Source: Bradyrhizobium sp. Y36
Lineage (GTDB): Bacteria; Pseudomonadota; Alphaproteobacteria; Rhizobiales; Xanthobacteraceae
Direction of reading: 5' to 3'
DNA: 64,000 nucleotides
Assembly: GCF_002531575.1 (NCBI RefSeq)
Contig: NZ_NWTI01000029.1
Coordinates: 20,159 to 84,158, forward strand
The position numbers and the translations under genes are program-made. Every line of letters begins with the position of its first letter. Position 1 is the first letter of the stretch. The notes under the pieces were generated by a model. That model searched no databases. It was not told the DNA's origin and saw only the letters and a program-made list of their open reading frames with translations. This document shows, in pieces, positions 46,341-54,920 of this stretch.

Positions 46341-46679
46341 CTATCGACCTGAAATGCCGCTCTCGCGAGAGCGCTGAACTGTCCCGCTGCCTTTCGCATA
46401 GGGAGCACAGCGGGCCGCCTCGCCGTAGCCGGGAATCCAGCGGTATTCGCCTGGACCGCAATTGAGCCCCTGCGCCTGATCCGGAGACTGCTCCGAGCCT
46501 GTCGCGTCTGGCTGACATGGCTTGGCTTCGGCGGCGGCGCGGCAGGAGACCGCCTTATCCAGATCCCCTGCCATGCACGCGATGACCTGCCTCATGACTT
46601 GATCGCCGCAGGAAGCCGCGCTCGCCGGCGCATTGCCAATGAGGATGGCGGTGATGGCGAGAAGCGCGGTTCTCGTCAC
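46341..46679 (-). CDS. small exported cysteine-rich protein with SCGD module
   Basis: This 112-residue protein starts at a GTG overlapping the upstream stop (GTGA). The signal peptide ALLAITAILIGNAPASA is followed by SCGDQVMRQVIAC, then LDKAVSCRAAAEAKPC. This aligns well with the start of the mature downstream protein. The tail includes NCGPGEYRWIPGYGEAARCAPY. Function unknown. The stop is two bases before the next ATG. Confidence 0.6.
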   Translation of the reverse strand: MTRTALLAITAILIGNAPASAASCGDQVMRQVIACMAGDLDKAVSCRAAAEAKPCQPDATGSEQSPDQAQGLNCGPGEYRWIPGYGEAARCAPYAKGSGTVQRSRESGISGR

Positions 46680-46930
46680 CAGCACCCCGCCGCCACTCCG
46701 GCCTTGTAATAGGCGTCCATGCAATCCTTGAAGGCGCCGGCCTGGCCGGAGCTTCCGCCGCCGATGTTCTGCCAGCTGGACTTGCACTGGTTGTAGGCCT
46801 GCCGGATTTGCTGACAGGCCGGCGAGGCCTGGGCCACCTGGACGTTCGAGCGCGGATAGCTCGCCGTCTGCTCCGCGGCCAACGCCTGAGTGGACAGCAG
46901 CAGAAGAATGGTCAGCATTGCGGCCTTCAT
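46676..46930 (-). CDS. small exported four-cysteine protein
   Basis: This 84-residue protein has a signal peptide (KAAMLTILLLLSTQALAAE) and a mature domain of about 60 residues with four cysteines spaced C-x9-C (CQQIRQAYNQC) and C-x12-C (CMDAYYKAGVAAGC). Both pairs lie in predicted helices, so a disulfide-linked helical hairpin is plausible. GGGGGAT precedes the ATG. It is the first gene of the tight four-gene operon that ends at 45227. Confidence 0.6.
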   Translation of the reverse strand: MKAAMLTILLLLSTQALAAEQTASYPRSNVQVAQASPACQQIRQAYNQCKSSWQNIGGGSSGQAGAFKDCMDAYYKAGVAAGCW

Positions 46931-47125
46931 GGATCCCCCCGGTTGTTGAGTCTGTGGCTCAGCCGGTCGGAATCGTAAACGCCCCGCCATTCCTCCTTCA
47001 TGACCCAAACGGGTCAGGCAGCGCGAATTCGCGCTGCAATCGGCTGACGTGGGAGAATGACCTTGCTGCGCATGGGCGGCTTTGTCGCAAGGGAAGGTGA
47101 GGGCCGCAGATGCGGCGGCCGCCCC

Positions 47126-48706
47126 TTACTTCACCGCCCCAAAGCGGCTGTCGAACGAGTTCGACGACACCACCGGCGCGGCGCCCATGATCTGTGTCGC
47201 TTCACCTGCGCCGTCGGACACCGACGGCTTCAGTGTGGGCCGCGTCTGGGCGAGGCGGGTGTCGGGCTTTGCCGGCTCGGTGGGCTTGGCGGCGGCAACA
47301 GCCGGCTTCGGCGTATCCTTCGCCGCTTCCTTCTTGTCATGCCCCGGCACGAACCGGGTCACGGCGGCCTTCAGCCTCGATGCAGCGGTCGGCGGCGTCG
47401 TGGTCGTCGCGGTCGGAGCGACGGAGGCGGTGGCTTGCGGCGGCGGCGGCGTGGTCGCGGTCGTCTCGGATGAGCCCATGCCCATCTTGCGGCCGAGGTT
47501 GGAGAAGAAGCCACCGGATTTTTCTTGGGGCTTTTCGGCAGGCTGAGCGGTGGCGACGCGGGTGCTGGTCGCGGGCGCAGTCACGGCGACGACCGGCTCT
47601 TCCTGCGGCGCCGGCGCGGACGCCACGGAATCGAGATTGGGCTTGGGCGGATTGACGTGGCCGGGGATCGTGCCCGGCGCCTTCGCCATCGCCAGCATCT
47701 GCAGCGTGGTGCCTTCGGCGCCCTCGGACAGGCCGGTCGAGCCTTCCGGAATCTTGGCGGCGAACACCTTGTTCATGCCGCCGTCGATGCCGGTGTTCAT
47801 GCGCGCCACCGGCGTGCCCTTGGCAACCAGCCTCGCGTACTCCGCCTCGTCCCTGGCTTGCTTGCCCCGCACGGCGGCGACGACGTCTTCGGGAATCACA
47901 TAGGCCGGGCACTTTGCCGAGGCGTCGAACACCGGATCGCGCTTCGCATCGGGCGGGCGGGTCGCGTCGAAGACGTATTTCTTCTCGCAGAAATCGACCT
48001 TCGGCTCCTGCCGCGTCACCTCGAAATGATCATAGCCTTCCTTGATCATCTTCCAGAACGGCATGTTCGGATTGTTCCGGTGCTTGGCCATGTTCACCGG
48101 CGTCATCTTGAACGGATAGGCCTGCAGCTGGAACGCCTTCTGGCCGCCGAAGAAGGATTCGCGGCCGAGCGAATAGATCTCGGCGATCTGCTCGTCCGTC
48201 ATCGCGTAGCAGCCGCGCGAGGAGCAATCGCCGTGCACCATCAGCTGCGAGCCGGTGCGCCCCAGCGCCTTGTCGAACGCGTTCGGGTAACCCGTGTTGA
48301 AGGACAGGTAGTACGCCGATTGCGGATTCATCTGGCTCGGATTGATCGAGTAGAATCCCTCCGGCGCCTGGCGGTCGCCTTCGCGCACCTTCGGACCGAG
48401 GTCGCCGGACCAGCGGCAGATCGGATAGGTCTTGAGCAGCGCGAACTGGCCCGAGCGGGTCTGCTTCCAGACCTCGAGCTCGGCCTCCTGCTTGAACAGG
48501 CGCACCAGGATCGGCGATTGCAGATCCATGTCCTTCTCGACCATCGCGGCGAGCAGCTTCGGCGGCACCGGCTGGTTGGCCTTGGCGTTGGTCGCGAGCG
48601 AGACCTGGTCGGTGTCGCAGCCGGACAGCAGAACGCCAGCCGTCATCAGCGCAACCGAAGCCAAAAGCGCGCGAGCAAGCGAACGAGAAATCAAGATGGA
48701 CCCCAC
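47126..48706 (-). CDS. murein L,D-transpeptidase (YkuD/YafK type) lipoprotein
   Basis: This protein of about 526 residues starts with a lipoprotein signal (SLARALLASVALMTAGVLLSGC) and a YkuD domain whose catalytic motif is MVHGDCSSRGCYAMTD. YPICRWSGDLGPKVREGDRQAPEGFYSI is the YafK-like upstream part. L,D-transpeptidases make 3-3 crosslinks or attach proteins to peptidoglycan. The C-terminal 200 residues are Pro/Ala/Thr-rich and probably disordered. A GTG at 48706 places the signal peptide at the N-terminus; an ATG at 48778 would add 24 residues. Confidence 0.85.
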   Translation of the reverse strand: MGSILISRSLARALLASVALMTAGVLLSGCDTDQVSLATNAKANQPVPPKLLAAMVEKDMDLQSPILVRLFKQEAELEVWKQTRSGQFALLKTYPICRWSGDLGPKVREGDRQAPEGFYSINPSQMNPQSAYYLSFNTGYPNAFDKALGRTGSQLMVHGDCSSRGCYAMTDEQIAEIYSLGRESFFGGQKAFQLQAYPFKMTPVNMAKHRNNPNMPFWKMIKEGYDHFEVTRQEPKVDFCEKKYVFDATRPPDAKRDPVFDASAKCPAYVIPEDVVAAVRGKQARDEAEYARLVAKGTPVARMNTGIDGGMNKVFAAKIPEGSTGLSEGAEGTTLQMLAMAKAPGTIPGHVNPPKPNLDSVASAPAPQEEPVVAVTAPATSTRVATAQPAEKPQEKSGGFFSNLGRKMGMGSSETTATTPPPPQATASVAPTATTTTPPTAASRLKAAVTRFVPGHDKKEAAKDTPKPAVAAAKPTEPAKPDTRLAQTRPTLKPSVSDGAGEATQIMGAAPVVSSNSFDSRFGAVK

Positions 48707-48778
48707 ACCGTGCCGGGCAGAAAGCGCGAACCCCAAATCGTTTGGCGCATGATCCGACCGGAGAACCGGGCCCGTCAC

Positions 48779-49164
48779 GACGGGCTTTTTCAGCTCACGC
48801 CCCAGCGCTTATGCCCTGAAGCCATTGATTAAAATTCTAACCTCTGGGTCATGTGGTCGCAACCCGAGCGGGGATCACGAGCCCGTTGGCCCATCGGCAT
48901 GGTCAACGAAGACTGAATCGACGCGACTTGGATCGTACTTTTGGGCCTTACTTGGGACGGAACTTGGGCCTTTCGGCCCGACCAGGACTCAGATCGCTGA
49001 TTTGGGCAAAAAAAGGGTTAACGCGGGGTTACCGGAGGGCTCCGGGGGAGGTGCCGTAGGGTGGGCAAAGGCGCACTTGCGCCGTGCCCACGCGCCGTTT
49101 GTACGATCGCAAAATCGTGGGCACGCTGCGCTTTGCCCACCCTACGGCACCGAATCCAGGCGAA
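48779..49164. other. 386-base gap between L,D-transpeptidase and accA
   Basis: The left half shows no gene or clear signal apart from the expected promoter of the transpeptidase. The right part is occupied by an inverted-end repeat (49051-49150). Confidence 0.4.
49051..49150. repeat. 100-bp element with perfect 20-bp inverted ends
   Basis: GTGCCGTAGGGTGGGCAAAG (49051-49070) and its exact reverse complement (49131-49150) bound the element. The interior contains CGTGCCCACG and CGTGGGCACG words that extend the stem. A relative lies at 55971-56067. It ends 14 bases after the accA stop. Confidence 0.85.
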
Positions 49165-50127
49165 TCAGCCCAGTTTCCGGCCGATATCGAGGAATTTCTG
49201 CCGACGCTGCTTGCGGATGGCATCCCTGTCGAGGCCACGCAGCTCGTCGAAGGCCTTGGCGATGGCCTCGCCGGTGGTTGCGATCATGGCGGCGGGGTCG
49301 CGGTGGGCACCGCCAACCGGCTCCTTCAGGATGCTGTCGATCACCCCGAAGCGGAGCATGTCCTGGGCGGTGATCTTCATGTTGTTGGCGGCTTCCTGCG
49401 CCTTGGTGCCGTCGCGCCAGAGGATGGAGGAGGCCGCTTCCGGCGAGATCACGCTGTAGATCGCATGCTCCAGCATCAAGACCTTGTTGGCGGTGGTGAT
49501 GGCGATGGCGCCCCCCGACATGCCCTCGCCGGTGATGATGGCGACGTTCGGCACGGTCAGCGCCAGGCAGGCGTCGGTCGAGCGCGCGATCGCCTCGGCT
49601 TGTCCCCGCTCCTCGGCGCCGATGCCGGGATAGGCGCCGGCGGAATCGGCCAGCGACAGCACGGGAAGGCCGAACCGCTCGGCCATCTCCATCAGCCGCA
49701 CGCATTTGCGATAGCCTTCGGGCCGCGCCATGCCGAAATTGTGCTTGATGCGGCTCTCGGTGGAATCGCCCTTTTCCTGGCCCATCACGCAGATCGCCTC
49801 GCCGCGGAAACGGCCGAAGCCGGCAACCAGCGCCTCGTCCTCGCCGAACTTGCGGTCGCCGGCGAGCGGGGTGAATTCGGTGATCAGGCCCTTGATGAAG
49901 TCGTTGAAATGCGGCCGCTGCGGATGCCGCGCGACCAGGGTCTTCTGCCAGGGCGTCAGGTTTTGATAGAGATCGGCCAGCGCCTGCGCCGCCTTGTCCT
50001 CGATCTTCCCGATCTCCTCGGAGATGTCGGTGCCGGAGGCCGCTAACGTCCTGAGCTCGTCGACCTTGGAGTCGAGCTCGGCGACGGGCTTTTCGAAGTC
50101 GAGATAGCTGCGCATCTGGTCTTGCAT
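49165..50127 (-). CDS. accA: acetyl-CoA carboxylase carboxyltransferase subunit alpha
   Basis: This 320-residue subunit, with AccD, transfers the carboxyl group from carboxybiotin to acetyl-CoA, the committed step of fatty-acid synthesis. The N-terminus (YLDFEKPVAELDSKVDEL) is the family start. GDRKFGEDEALVAGFGRF and DSAGAYPGIGAEERGQAEAIARS with GEGMSGGAIAI form the crotonase-like core. The ATG of MQDQMRSY gives the standard length. Confidence 0.95.
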   Translation of the reverse strand: MQDQMRSYLDFEKPVAELDSKVDELRTLAASGTDISEEIGKIEDKAAQALADLYQNLTPWQKTLVARHPQRPHFNDFIKGLITEFTPLAGDRKFGEDEALVAGFGRFRGEAICVMGQEKGDSTESRIKHNFGMARPEGYRKCVRLMEMAERFGLPVLSLADSAGAYPGIGAEERGQAEAIARSTDACLALTVPNVAIITGEGMSGGAIAITTANKVLMLEHAIYSVISPEAASSILWRDGTKAQEAANNMKITAQDMLRFGVIDSILKEPVGGAHRDPAAMIATTGEAIAKAFDELRGLDRDAIRKQRRQKFLDIGRKLG

Positions 50128-50337
50128 CAACTCAATATAGGGGGGCGGGGCTCGAGAGCGAAGCGAGGTCGGGGCCGCGGAAAGAAGTGTAACGTCTTCA
50201 AGGGCTTGACCTGTGCGCCCGCGGGAGCGCGCCAAATCACGAATGAGGCCCCGGCTCTTTCTGCGGAGATGTGGCCGAAGTCAAGGCGGTTTCGACCGTT
50301 GCCCGTAGCGCTGCGCTCCATCCGGGCTGCGGCAGCG

Positions 50338-51297
50338 TCACTTCTCCGCCAGCGGGTGCAGGTCGCGCACGAGGCTCTTCAGCCGCTCCTCGACCACATG
50401 GGTATAGATCTGGGTCGTTGAGATGTCGGTGTGGCCGAGCAGGGTCTGCACGATGCGCAAGTCGGCACCATTGTGCAGGAGGTGGCTGGCAAAGGCGTGG
50501 CGCAGCACGTGCGGGGAGACCAGGCGGGCCTGCAGGCCGGAGGCGACCGCGAGCTCCTTCAAGTCGCGGGCAAAGTGCTGCCGCGTCAGATGTCCGCTCT
50601 CGCCGAACGAGGGAAACAGCCATTTCGACGCGGCGAGGCTGTCTTTCTTCTTCTCGCCCTTTGCAGCCTCCGTCGCCGCGAGATAATCCGCCATCGCCTG
50701 CCGCGAGGCCTCGTTGAGCGGCACCAGGCGTTCCTTGTTGCCCTTGCCGCGAACCACGATCATGCGCGCATCGCGCTTGGCCGCCGTGCGCGGCAGCGCC
50801 ACCAGCTCGGAGACGCGCAGGCCCGTGGCGTAGAGCACCTCGAGCAGGCAATAGAGCCTCAAAGACCGCAGCCGCTTCGCCGGCGAGGCATCCTCCGCCT
50901 CGCTCAATTCCTTGGCGCGGCGGAGCATGCGGTCGACATCTGATATCGACAGCACTTTCGGCAGGCCGCGGCCGCGCTTGGGGCCGGACAGGATCGCGGC
51001 GGGATCGTCGCCGCGAATGCGCTCGTTGAGCAGGAAGCGGTAGAGATGCCGCATCGCCGACAGCCGCCGCGCCACGCTGGTGGATTTGAAGCCGCGGGTG
51101 TCGAGGTCGGCGAGATAGTCGCGCAGCGTCTGCGTCTCGGCGTTCGCAAAGCTGTGGCCGACGCGGCCCAGAAACTCCGAGAAATCGGTGAGGTCGCGGC
51201 GATAGGCGTCGAGCGTGTTGGGCCCGGCACCCTGTTCCGCCGCGAGCATGTCGAGGAACAGGCCGGTGAGCTTGGCGTCTGAGGGCGGGTTGCGCAT
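50338..51297 (-). CDS. xerD: tyrosine recombinase XerD
   Basis: This 319-residue recombinase resolves chromosome dimers at dif with XerC. The catalytic residues are Arg in ATGLRVSEL, the His/Arg of HVLRHAFASHLLHNGADLRIVQTLLGH, and the tyrosine in TQIYTHV. The N-terminal SAM-like domain (FLDMLAAEQGAGPNTLDAYRRDLTDF) is complete. The accA-xerD-aroK order is conserved in rhizobia, which supports XerD over a phage integrase. Confidence 0.93.
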   Translation of the reverse strand: MRNPPSDAKLTGLFLDMLAAEQGAGPNTLDAYRRDLTDFSEFLGRVGHSFANAETQTLRDYLADLDTRGFKSTSVARRLSAMRHLYRFLLNERIRGDDPAAILSGPKRGRGLPKVLSISDVDRMLRRAKELSEAEDASPAKRLRSLRLYCLLEVLYATGLRVSELVALPRTAAKRDARMIVVRGKGNKERLVPLNEASRQAMADYLAATEAAKGEKKKDSLAASKWLFPSFGESGHLTRQHFARDLKELAVASGLQARLVSPHVLRHAFASHLLHNGADLRIVQTLLGHTDISTTQIYTHVVEERLKSLVRDLHPLAEK

Positions 51298-51314
51298 GCC
51301 CTGGAGGCTAGCTC

Positions 51315-51461
51315 CTATTTCTTGAGAAACTTATCCGGCGGAATCGTCACCGTCATTTCCCGCGACTTGGGACTGACGAAATTGGCCAGTGCGAAGACCA
51401 CGCCATAGACGATGCCGGCGATCACGGCGACGACCGTCAGGAAGCGGAACAGGCTTGGCAT
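51315..51461 (-). CDS. 48-residue membrane protein between xerD and aroK
   Basis: On the minus strand the sequence encodes a 48-residue protein beginning MPSLFRFLTVVAV. One transmembrane helix (about residues 6-27) is followed by FVSPKSREMTVTIPPDKFLKK. It ends 18 bases before the xerD start codon, so it may be co-transcribed with xerD. The clean topology and charged C-terminus argue for a real gene. Function unknown. Confidence 0.6.
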   Translation of the reverse strand: MPSLFRFLTVVAVIAGIVYGVVFALANFVSPKSREMTVTIPPDKFLKK

Positions 51462-51642
51462 CGGCAGGATCTCGGGAGCAGGTCCAGGTCAGGGCTGGGC
51501 GGGCAAATTAACCAATGAAATCATCCAACATGTTCGCCGTTTCGTGGCAAGAGTCCTCTGGCGAGGGCCCCCTCGGGGTCGTATAGGTGGCCAAAGCTGC
51601 CGCCTTTGGCGGCAGATCGAGCGAGATCCAGTCGAGCGAGAC

Positions 51643-52266
51643 ATGTCCGACGCCGCGTTGCCGATACCAGCTTCGCCCGAAGCCGACATCCTGTCGGCGC
51701 TCGGGGCGCGCTCGATCGTGCTCGTCGGTATGATGGGGGTGGGCAAGTCCACCATCGGCCGTCGCATGGCTCTCAGGCTCAAGCTGCCCTTCGTCGATGC
51801 CGACACCGAGATCGAGACGTCGGCCCAGATGACCATCCCGGAGATCTTCGAGCGCCATGGCGAGCTGTATTTCCGTGACGGCGAGGCGCGGGTGATCGCG
51901 CGGCTGCTCGACGGCGGACCGCTGGTGCTGGCGACCGGCGGCGGTGCCTTCATGCGCGAGGAGACGCGCGCGCGCATCGCGGCCAAGGCGATCTCGATCT
52001 GGCTGCGGGCGGACCATGACGTTATCATGCGCCGCGTGCGCCGCCGCGCCGACCGCCCGCTGCTGCAGACCGCCGATCCCGAAGGGACGGTGACGCGCCT
52101 GCTCACCGAGCGCGAGCCGATCTATGGCATGGCCGATCTCACCATCGCATCGCGCGACGTTCCGCACGACAGAATCGTCGAGGAGTGCATCGCGGCGTTG
52201 CGCGCCCATCTTTGCGGCGGGCATGCCGCCCAGCCCCCTGCCGACGTCGCGAGTGCGTTAAGATGA
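51643..52266 (+). CDS. aroK: shikimate kinase
   Basis: This 207-residue kinase phosphorylates shikimate in the aromatic amino acid pathway. Walker A is GMMGVGKST. The shikimate-binding DADTEIE and FRDGEARVI and the loop LATGGGAFM are present, as is the lid arginine region RRRADRPLL. The ATG of MSDAALPI is chosen. Its stop overlaps the aroB start (ATGA), so the two are coupled. Confidence 0.94.
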   Translation: MSDAALPIPASPEADILSALGARSIVLVGMMGVGKSTIGRRMALRLKLPFVDADTEIETSAQMTIPEIFERHGELYFRDGEARVIARLLDGGPLVLATGGGAFMREETRARIAAKAISIWLRADHDVIMRRVRRRADRPLLQTADPEGTVTRLLTEREPIYGMADLTIASRDVPHDRIVEECIAALRAHLCGGHAAQPPADVASALR

Positions 52267-53411
52267 CTGCCCCGTTGAAACATTCCGATCCCGTCACCGT
52301 CGACGTCGCGCTCGGCGATCGCGCCTATGACATCGTCATCGGTCGCGGCGTGCTGGCCTCGATCGGCGAACGGATCGCACGCCTGCGCCCCGGCGTGCGC
52401 ACCGCGATCGTGACCGATCGCACCGTCGCAAAACACTGGCTCGAGCCGGCGGAGGCTTCGCTCGCAGCCGCCGGCGTTCCGACCTCGCGCGTCGTGGTCG
52501 AGGAAGGCGAGATCTCCAAGACCTATGCGGGCCTGGAAAAGGTCAGCGAGGCCCTGATCGCCGCTCGAATCGAGCGCAACGATCTCGTCATCGCGCTCGG
52601 CGGCGGCGTGGTCGGCGATCTCGCCGGCTTTGCCGCGGCGATCCTGCGTCGCGGCGTCGATTTCGTGCAGGTGCCGACCTCGCTGCTGGCGCAGGTCGAT
52701 TCCTCCGTCGGCGGCAAGACCGGCATCAACTCGCCGCAGGGCAAGAACCTGCTGGGGGCGTTCCACCAGCCGGTGCTCGTCATCGCCGACACCGCCGTGC
52801 TCGACACGCTGTCGCCGCGCCAGTTCCGCGCCGGCTATGCCGAAGTCGCCAAATACGGCGTGCTCGGGGACGAAGCCTTCTTCTCCTGGCTGGAGAAGAA
52901 CCATTCCGACATCTTCACGGGCGGCTCGGCGCGCGAGCACGCGATCGCGACCTCCTGCCGCGCCAAGGCGGGCGTGGTCTCGCGTGACGAGCGCGAGACC
53001 GGCGAGCGCGCGCTGCTCAATCTCGGCCACACCTTCGGTCACGCGCTGGAAGCCGCGACCGGCTTCTCCGACCGCCTGTTCCACGGCGAAGGCGTTGCCA
53101 TTGGCATGACGCTGGCGGCGCAGTTTTCGGCGAAGCTCGGCATGATCGGCGAAGCCGATGCAACACGCGTCGAGCGGCATCTGATCGAGGCGGGGCTGCC
53201 GACACGGCTGCAGGACATCGCAGGGTTCGCGCAGGAAGGGCTCGCCGATGCGGACGCGCTGATGGCCCTGATGGCGCAGGACAAGAAGGTCAAGCGCGGC
53301 AAGCTCACCTTCATCCTGCTGGAAGCCGTCGGGCGCGCCGTGATCGCAAAGGACGTGGAGCCGGCGCCGGTGCGCGATTTCCTGAAAGCGAAGCTCGCGC
53401 AAAAGGCTTGA
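52263..53411 (+). CDS. aroB: 3-dehydroquinate synthase
   Basis: This 382-residue enzyme converts DAHP to 3-dehydroquinate using NAD and zinc. GGGVVGDLAGFAAAILRRGVDFVQVPTSLLAQVDSSVGGKTGIN is the hallmark core, and the zinc ligands are near LGHTFGHALE and HGEGVAIGM. The start codon overlaps the aroK stop by four bases. Confidence 0.95.
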   Translation: MTAPLKHSDPVTVDVALGDRAYDIVIGRGVLASIGERIARLRPGVRTAIVTDRTVAKHWLEPAEASLAAAGVPTSRVVVEEGEISKTYAGLEKVSEALIAARIERNDLVIALGGGVVGDLAGFAAAILRRGVDFVQVPTSLLAQVDSSVGGKTGINSPQGKNLLGAFHQPVLVIADTAVLDTLSPRQFRAGYAEVAKYGVLGDEAFFSWLEKNHSDIFTGGSAREHAIATSCRAKAGVVSRDERETGERALLNLGHTFGHALEAATGFSDRLFHGEGVAIGMTLAAQFSAKLGMIGEADATRVERHLIEAGLPTRLQDIAGFAQEGLADADALMALMAQDKKVKRGKLTFILLEAVGRAVIAKDVEPAPVRDFLKAKLAQKA

Positions 53412-53440
53412 TGCGCGATTGAACTTCTGTTGAGTGGTGC

Positions 53441-54745
53441 ATGGACTGGCTCGGATTCACCATCGTCATTCTCTGCCTGCTCGTCTCGGGCTTCTTCGCC
53501 GCGAGCGAGACTGCGCTGACCGGCGCCTCGCGCGCCAGCATGCTCCGCCTCTCCAAGCAGGGTAATCGCGACGCCGACGTCGTCTCGCAGCTGCTCGACA
53601 TGCGCGAGCGCCTGATCGGTGCGCTGCTGCTCGGCAACAACATCGCCAATATCGGCGCCTCGGCGCTGGCGACCGGCATCTTCACCTCCTGGTTCGGCGA
53701 TGTCGGCGTGCTCTACGCCACCGGCGTGATGACGGCGCTGGTCGTGATCTTCGCGGAAGTCCTGCCCAAGACCATCGCGATCAACGCGCCCGACCGGATG
53801 GCGCTCGCGGTCGCGCGGCCGATGCGGCTGACGATGTACGTGCTGGGGCCGCTGCTGCGCATCGTCGAAGTCATCGTTCGCCTGCTGATGCGCCTGTTCG
53901 GCCTCGCCGGCGAGCACCAGGCGATCCTGTCGCCGACCGAGCGCCTGCGTGGCGCGGTCGACCTTTTGCATCACGAGGGCAAGTTCGAGAAGCAGGACCG
54001 CGACATGCTCGGCGGCCTGCTGGACCTGCGCGAGCTCCAGGTCTCGGACGTCATGATCCATCGCACCGAGATGATGATGATCAACGCCGACCTGCCGCCG
54101 GAAGAGCTGGTGCGCGAGGTGCTGGCGACCGAATACACCCGCATCCCGCTCTGGCGCGAGAAGCCGGAGAACATCATCGGCGTGCTCCACGCCAAGGATC
54201 TCCTCCGCGCGATCCGCGCCTCCGACGGCGATACCTCGCGCATCGACGTCTCCACCATCGCCCTGCCACCCTGGTTCGTGCCGGAGATGCGGCCCGTCTC
54301 CGAGCAGCTCAAGGCCTTCCGCCGGCGCAAAACCCATTTCGCCCTGGTCGTCGACGAGTACGGCGAAGTCGAGGGTCTCGTGACGCTGGAAGACATTCTG
54401 GAGGAAATCGTCGGCGACATCTCCGACGAGCACGACGTCGTGGTCGCCGGCGTGCGGGCCCAGCCGGACGGCTCGGTGGTGGTCGACGGCTCGGTGCCGA
54501 TCCGCGATCTCAACCGCGCCATGGACTGGCATCTGCCCGATGAAGAGGCAACGACGGTCGCCGGCCTCGTCATCCACGAGGCGCGCTCGATCCCCGACCG
54601 CGGCCAGAGTTTTACGTTCCACGGCTTCCGCTTCCGCGTTCTCCGCCGCGAACGCAACCGCATCACCGCGCTCCGTATTTCACCGGTGCCGCGCGAGGCG
54701 GAGCTGGAAGAGGCCAAGCCGCGACGGGCGGGGACGTCGTTTTAG
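53441..54745 (+). CDS. CNNM/CorC-type (HlyC/CorC family) membrane protein
   Basis: This 434-residue protein has an N-terminal CNNM (DUF21) domain with four helices (FTIVILCLLVSGFFAASETALTG, LLGNNIANIGASALATG, ALVVIFAEVLPKT). Two CBS domains (about 205-325, including DVMIHRTEMMMINADLPPEELV) and a CorC_HlyC C-terminal domain follow (HFALVVDEYGEVEGLVTLEDILEEIVGDI). Relatives are linked to magnesium or cobalt export and resistance. The gene follows aroB by 29 bases. Confidence 0.9.
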   Translation: MDWLGFTIVILCLLVSGFFAASETALTGASRASMLRLSKQGNRDADVVSQLLDMRERLIGALLLGNNIANIGASALATGIFTSWFGDVGVLYATGVMTALVVIFAEVLPKTIAINAPDRMALAVARPMRLTMYVLGPLLRIVEVIVRLLMRLFGLAGEHQAILSPTERLRGAVDLLHHEGKFEKQDRDMLGGLLDLRELQVSDVMIHRTEMMMINADLPPEELVREVLATEYTRIPLWREKPENIIGVLHAKDLLRAIRASDGDTSRIDVSTIALPPWFVPEMRPVSEQLKAFRRRKTHFALVVDEYGEVEGLVTLEDILEEIVGDISDEHDVVVAGVRAQPDGSVVVDGSVPIRDLNRAMDWHLPDEEATTVAGLVIHEARSIPDRGQSFTFHGFRFRVLRRERNRITALRISPVPREAELEEAKPRRAGTSF

Positions 54746-54751
54746 TTTTTT

Positions 54752-54915
54752 CTTACCCTCCCCTGGAGGGGGAGGGTCGATCGCGCGTAGCGCGATCGGG
54801 GTGGGGTGATCTCTCCACACGCACACTGTTGCATGGAGAGGCACCGTCACCCACCCTGCTACGCATTGCGCTACGCTTCATGCGTAGCGACCCTCCCCCT
54901 CCAGGGGAGGGTAAG
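54752..54915. repeat. 164-bp element with perfect 28-bp inverted ends
   Basis: The left end (54752-54779, CTTACCCTCCCCTGGAGG and on) and the right end (54888-54915) are exact reverse complements, and each end is also internally palindromic. Inner stems include GCGCGTAGCGCG and TACGCATTGCGCTACGCTTCATGCGTA-like words. It fills the gap between the convergent CorC and bolA genes and ends five bases from the bolA stop. Confidence 0.85.
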
Positions 54916-54920
54916 CGGGA

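Noticed and set aside
50338..51297. XerD-like gene as a phage or island integrase
   Set aside because: Its position between accA and aroK is conserved in rhizobia and there are no phage genes or attachment repeats nearby.
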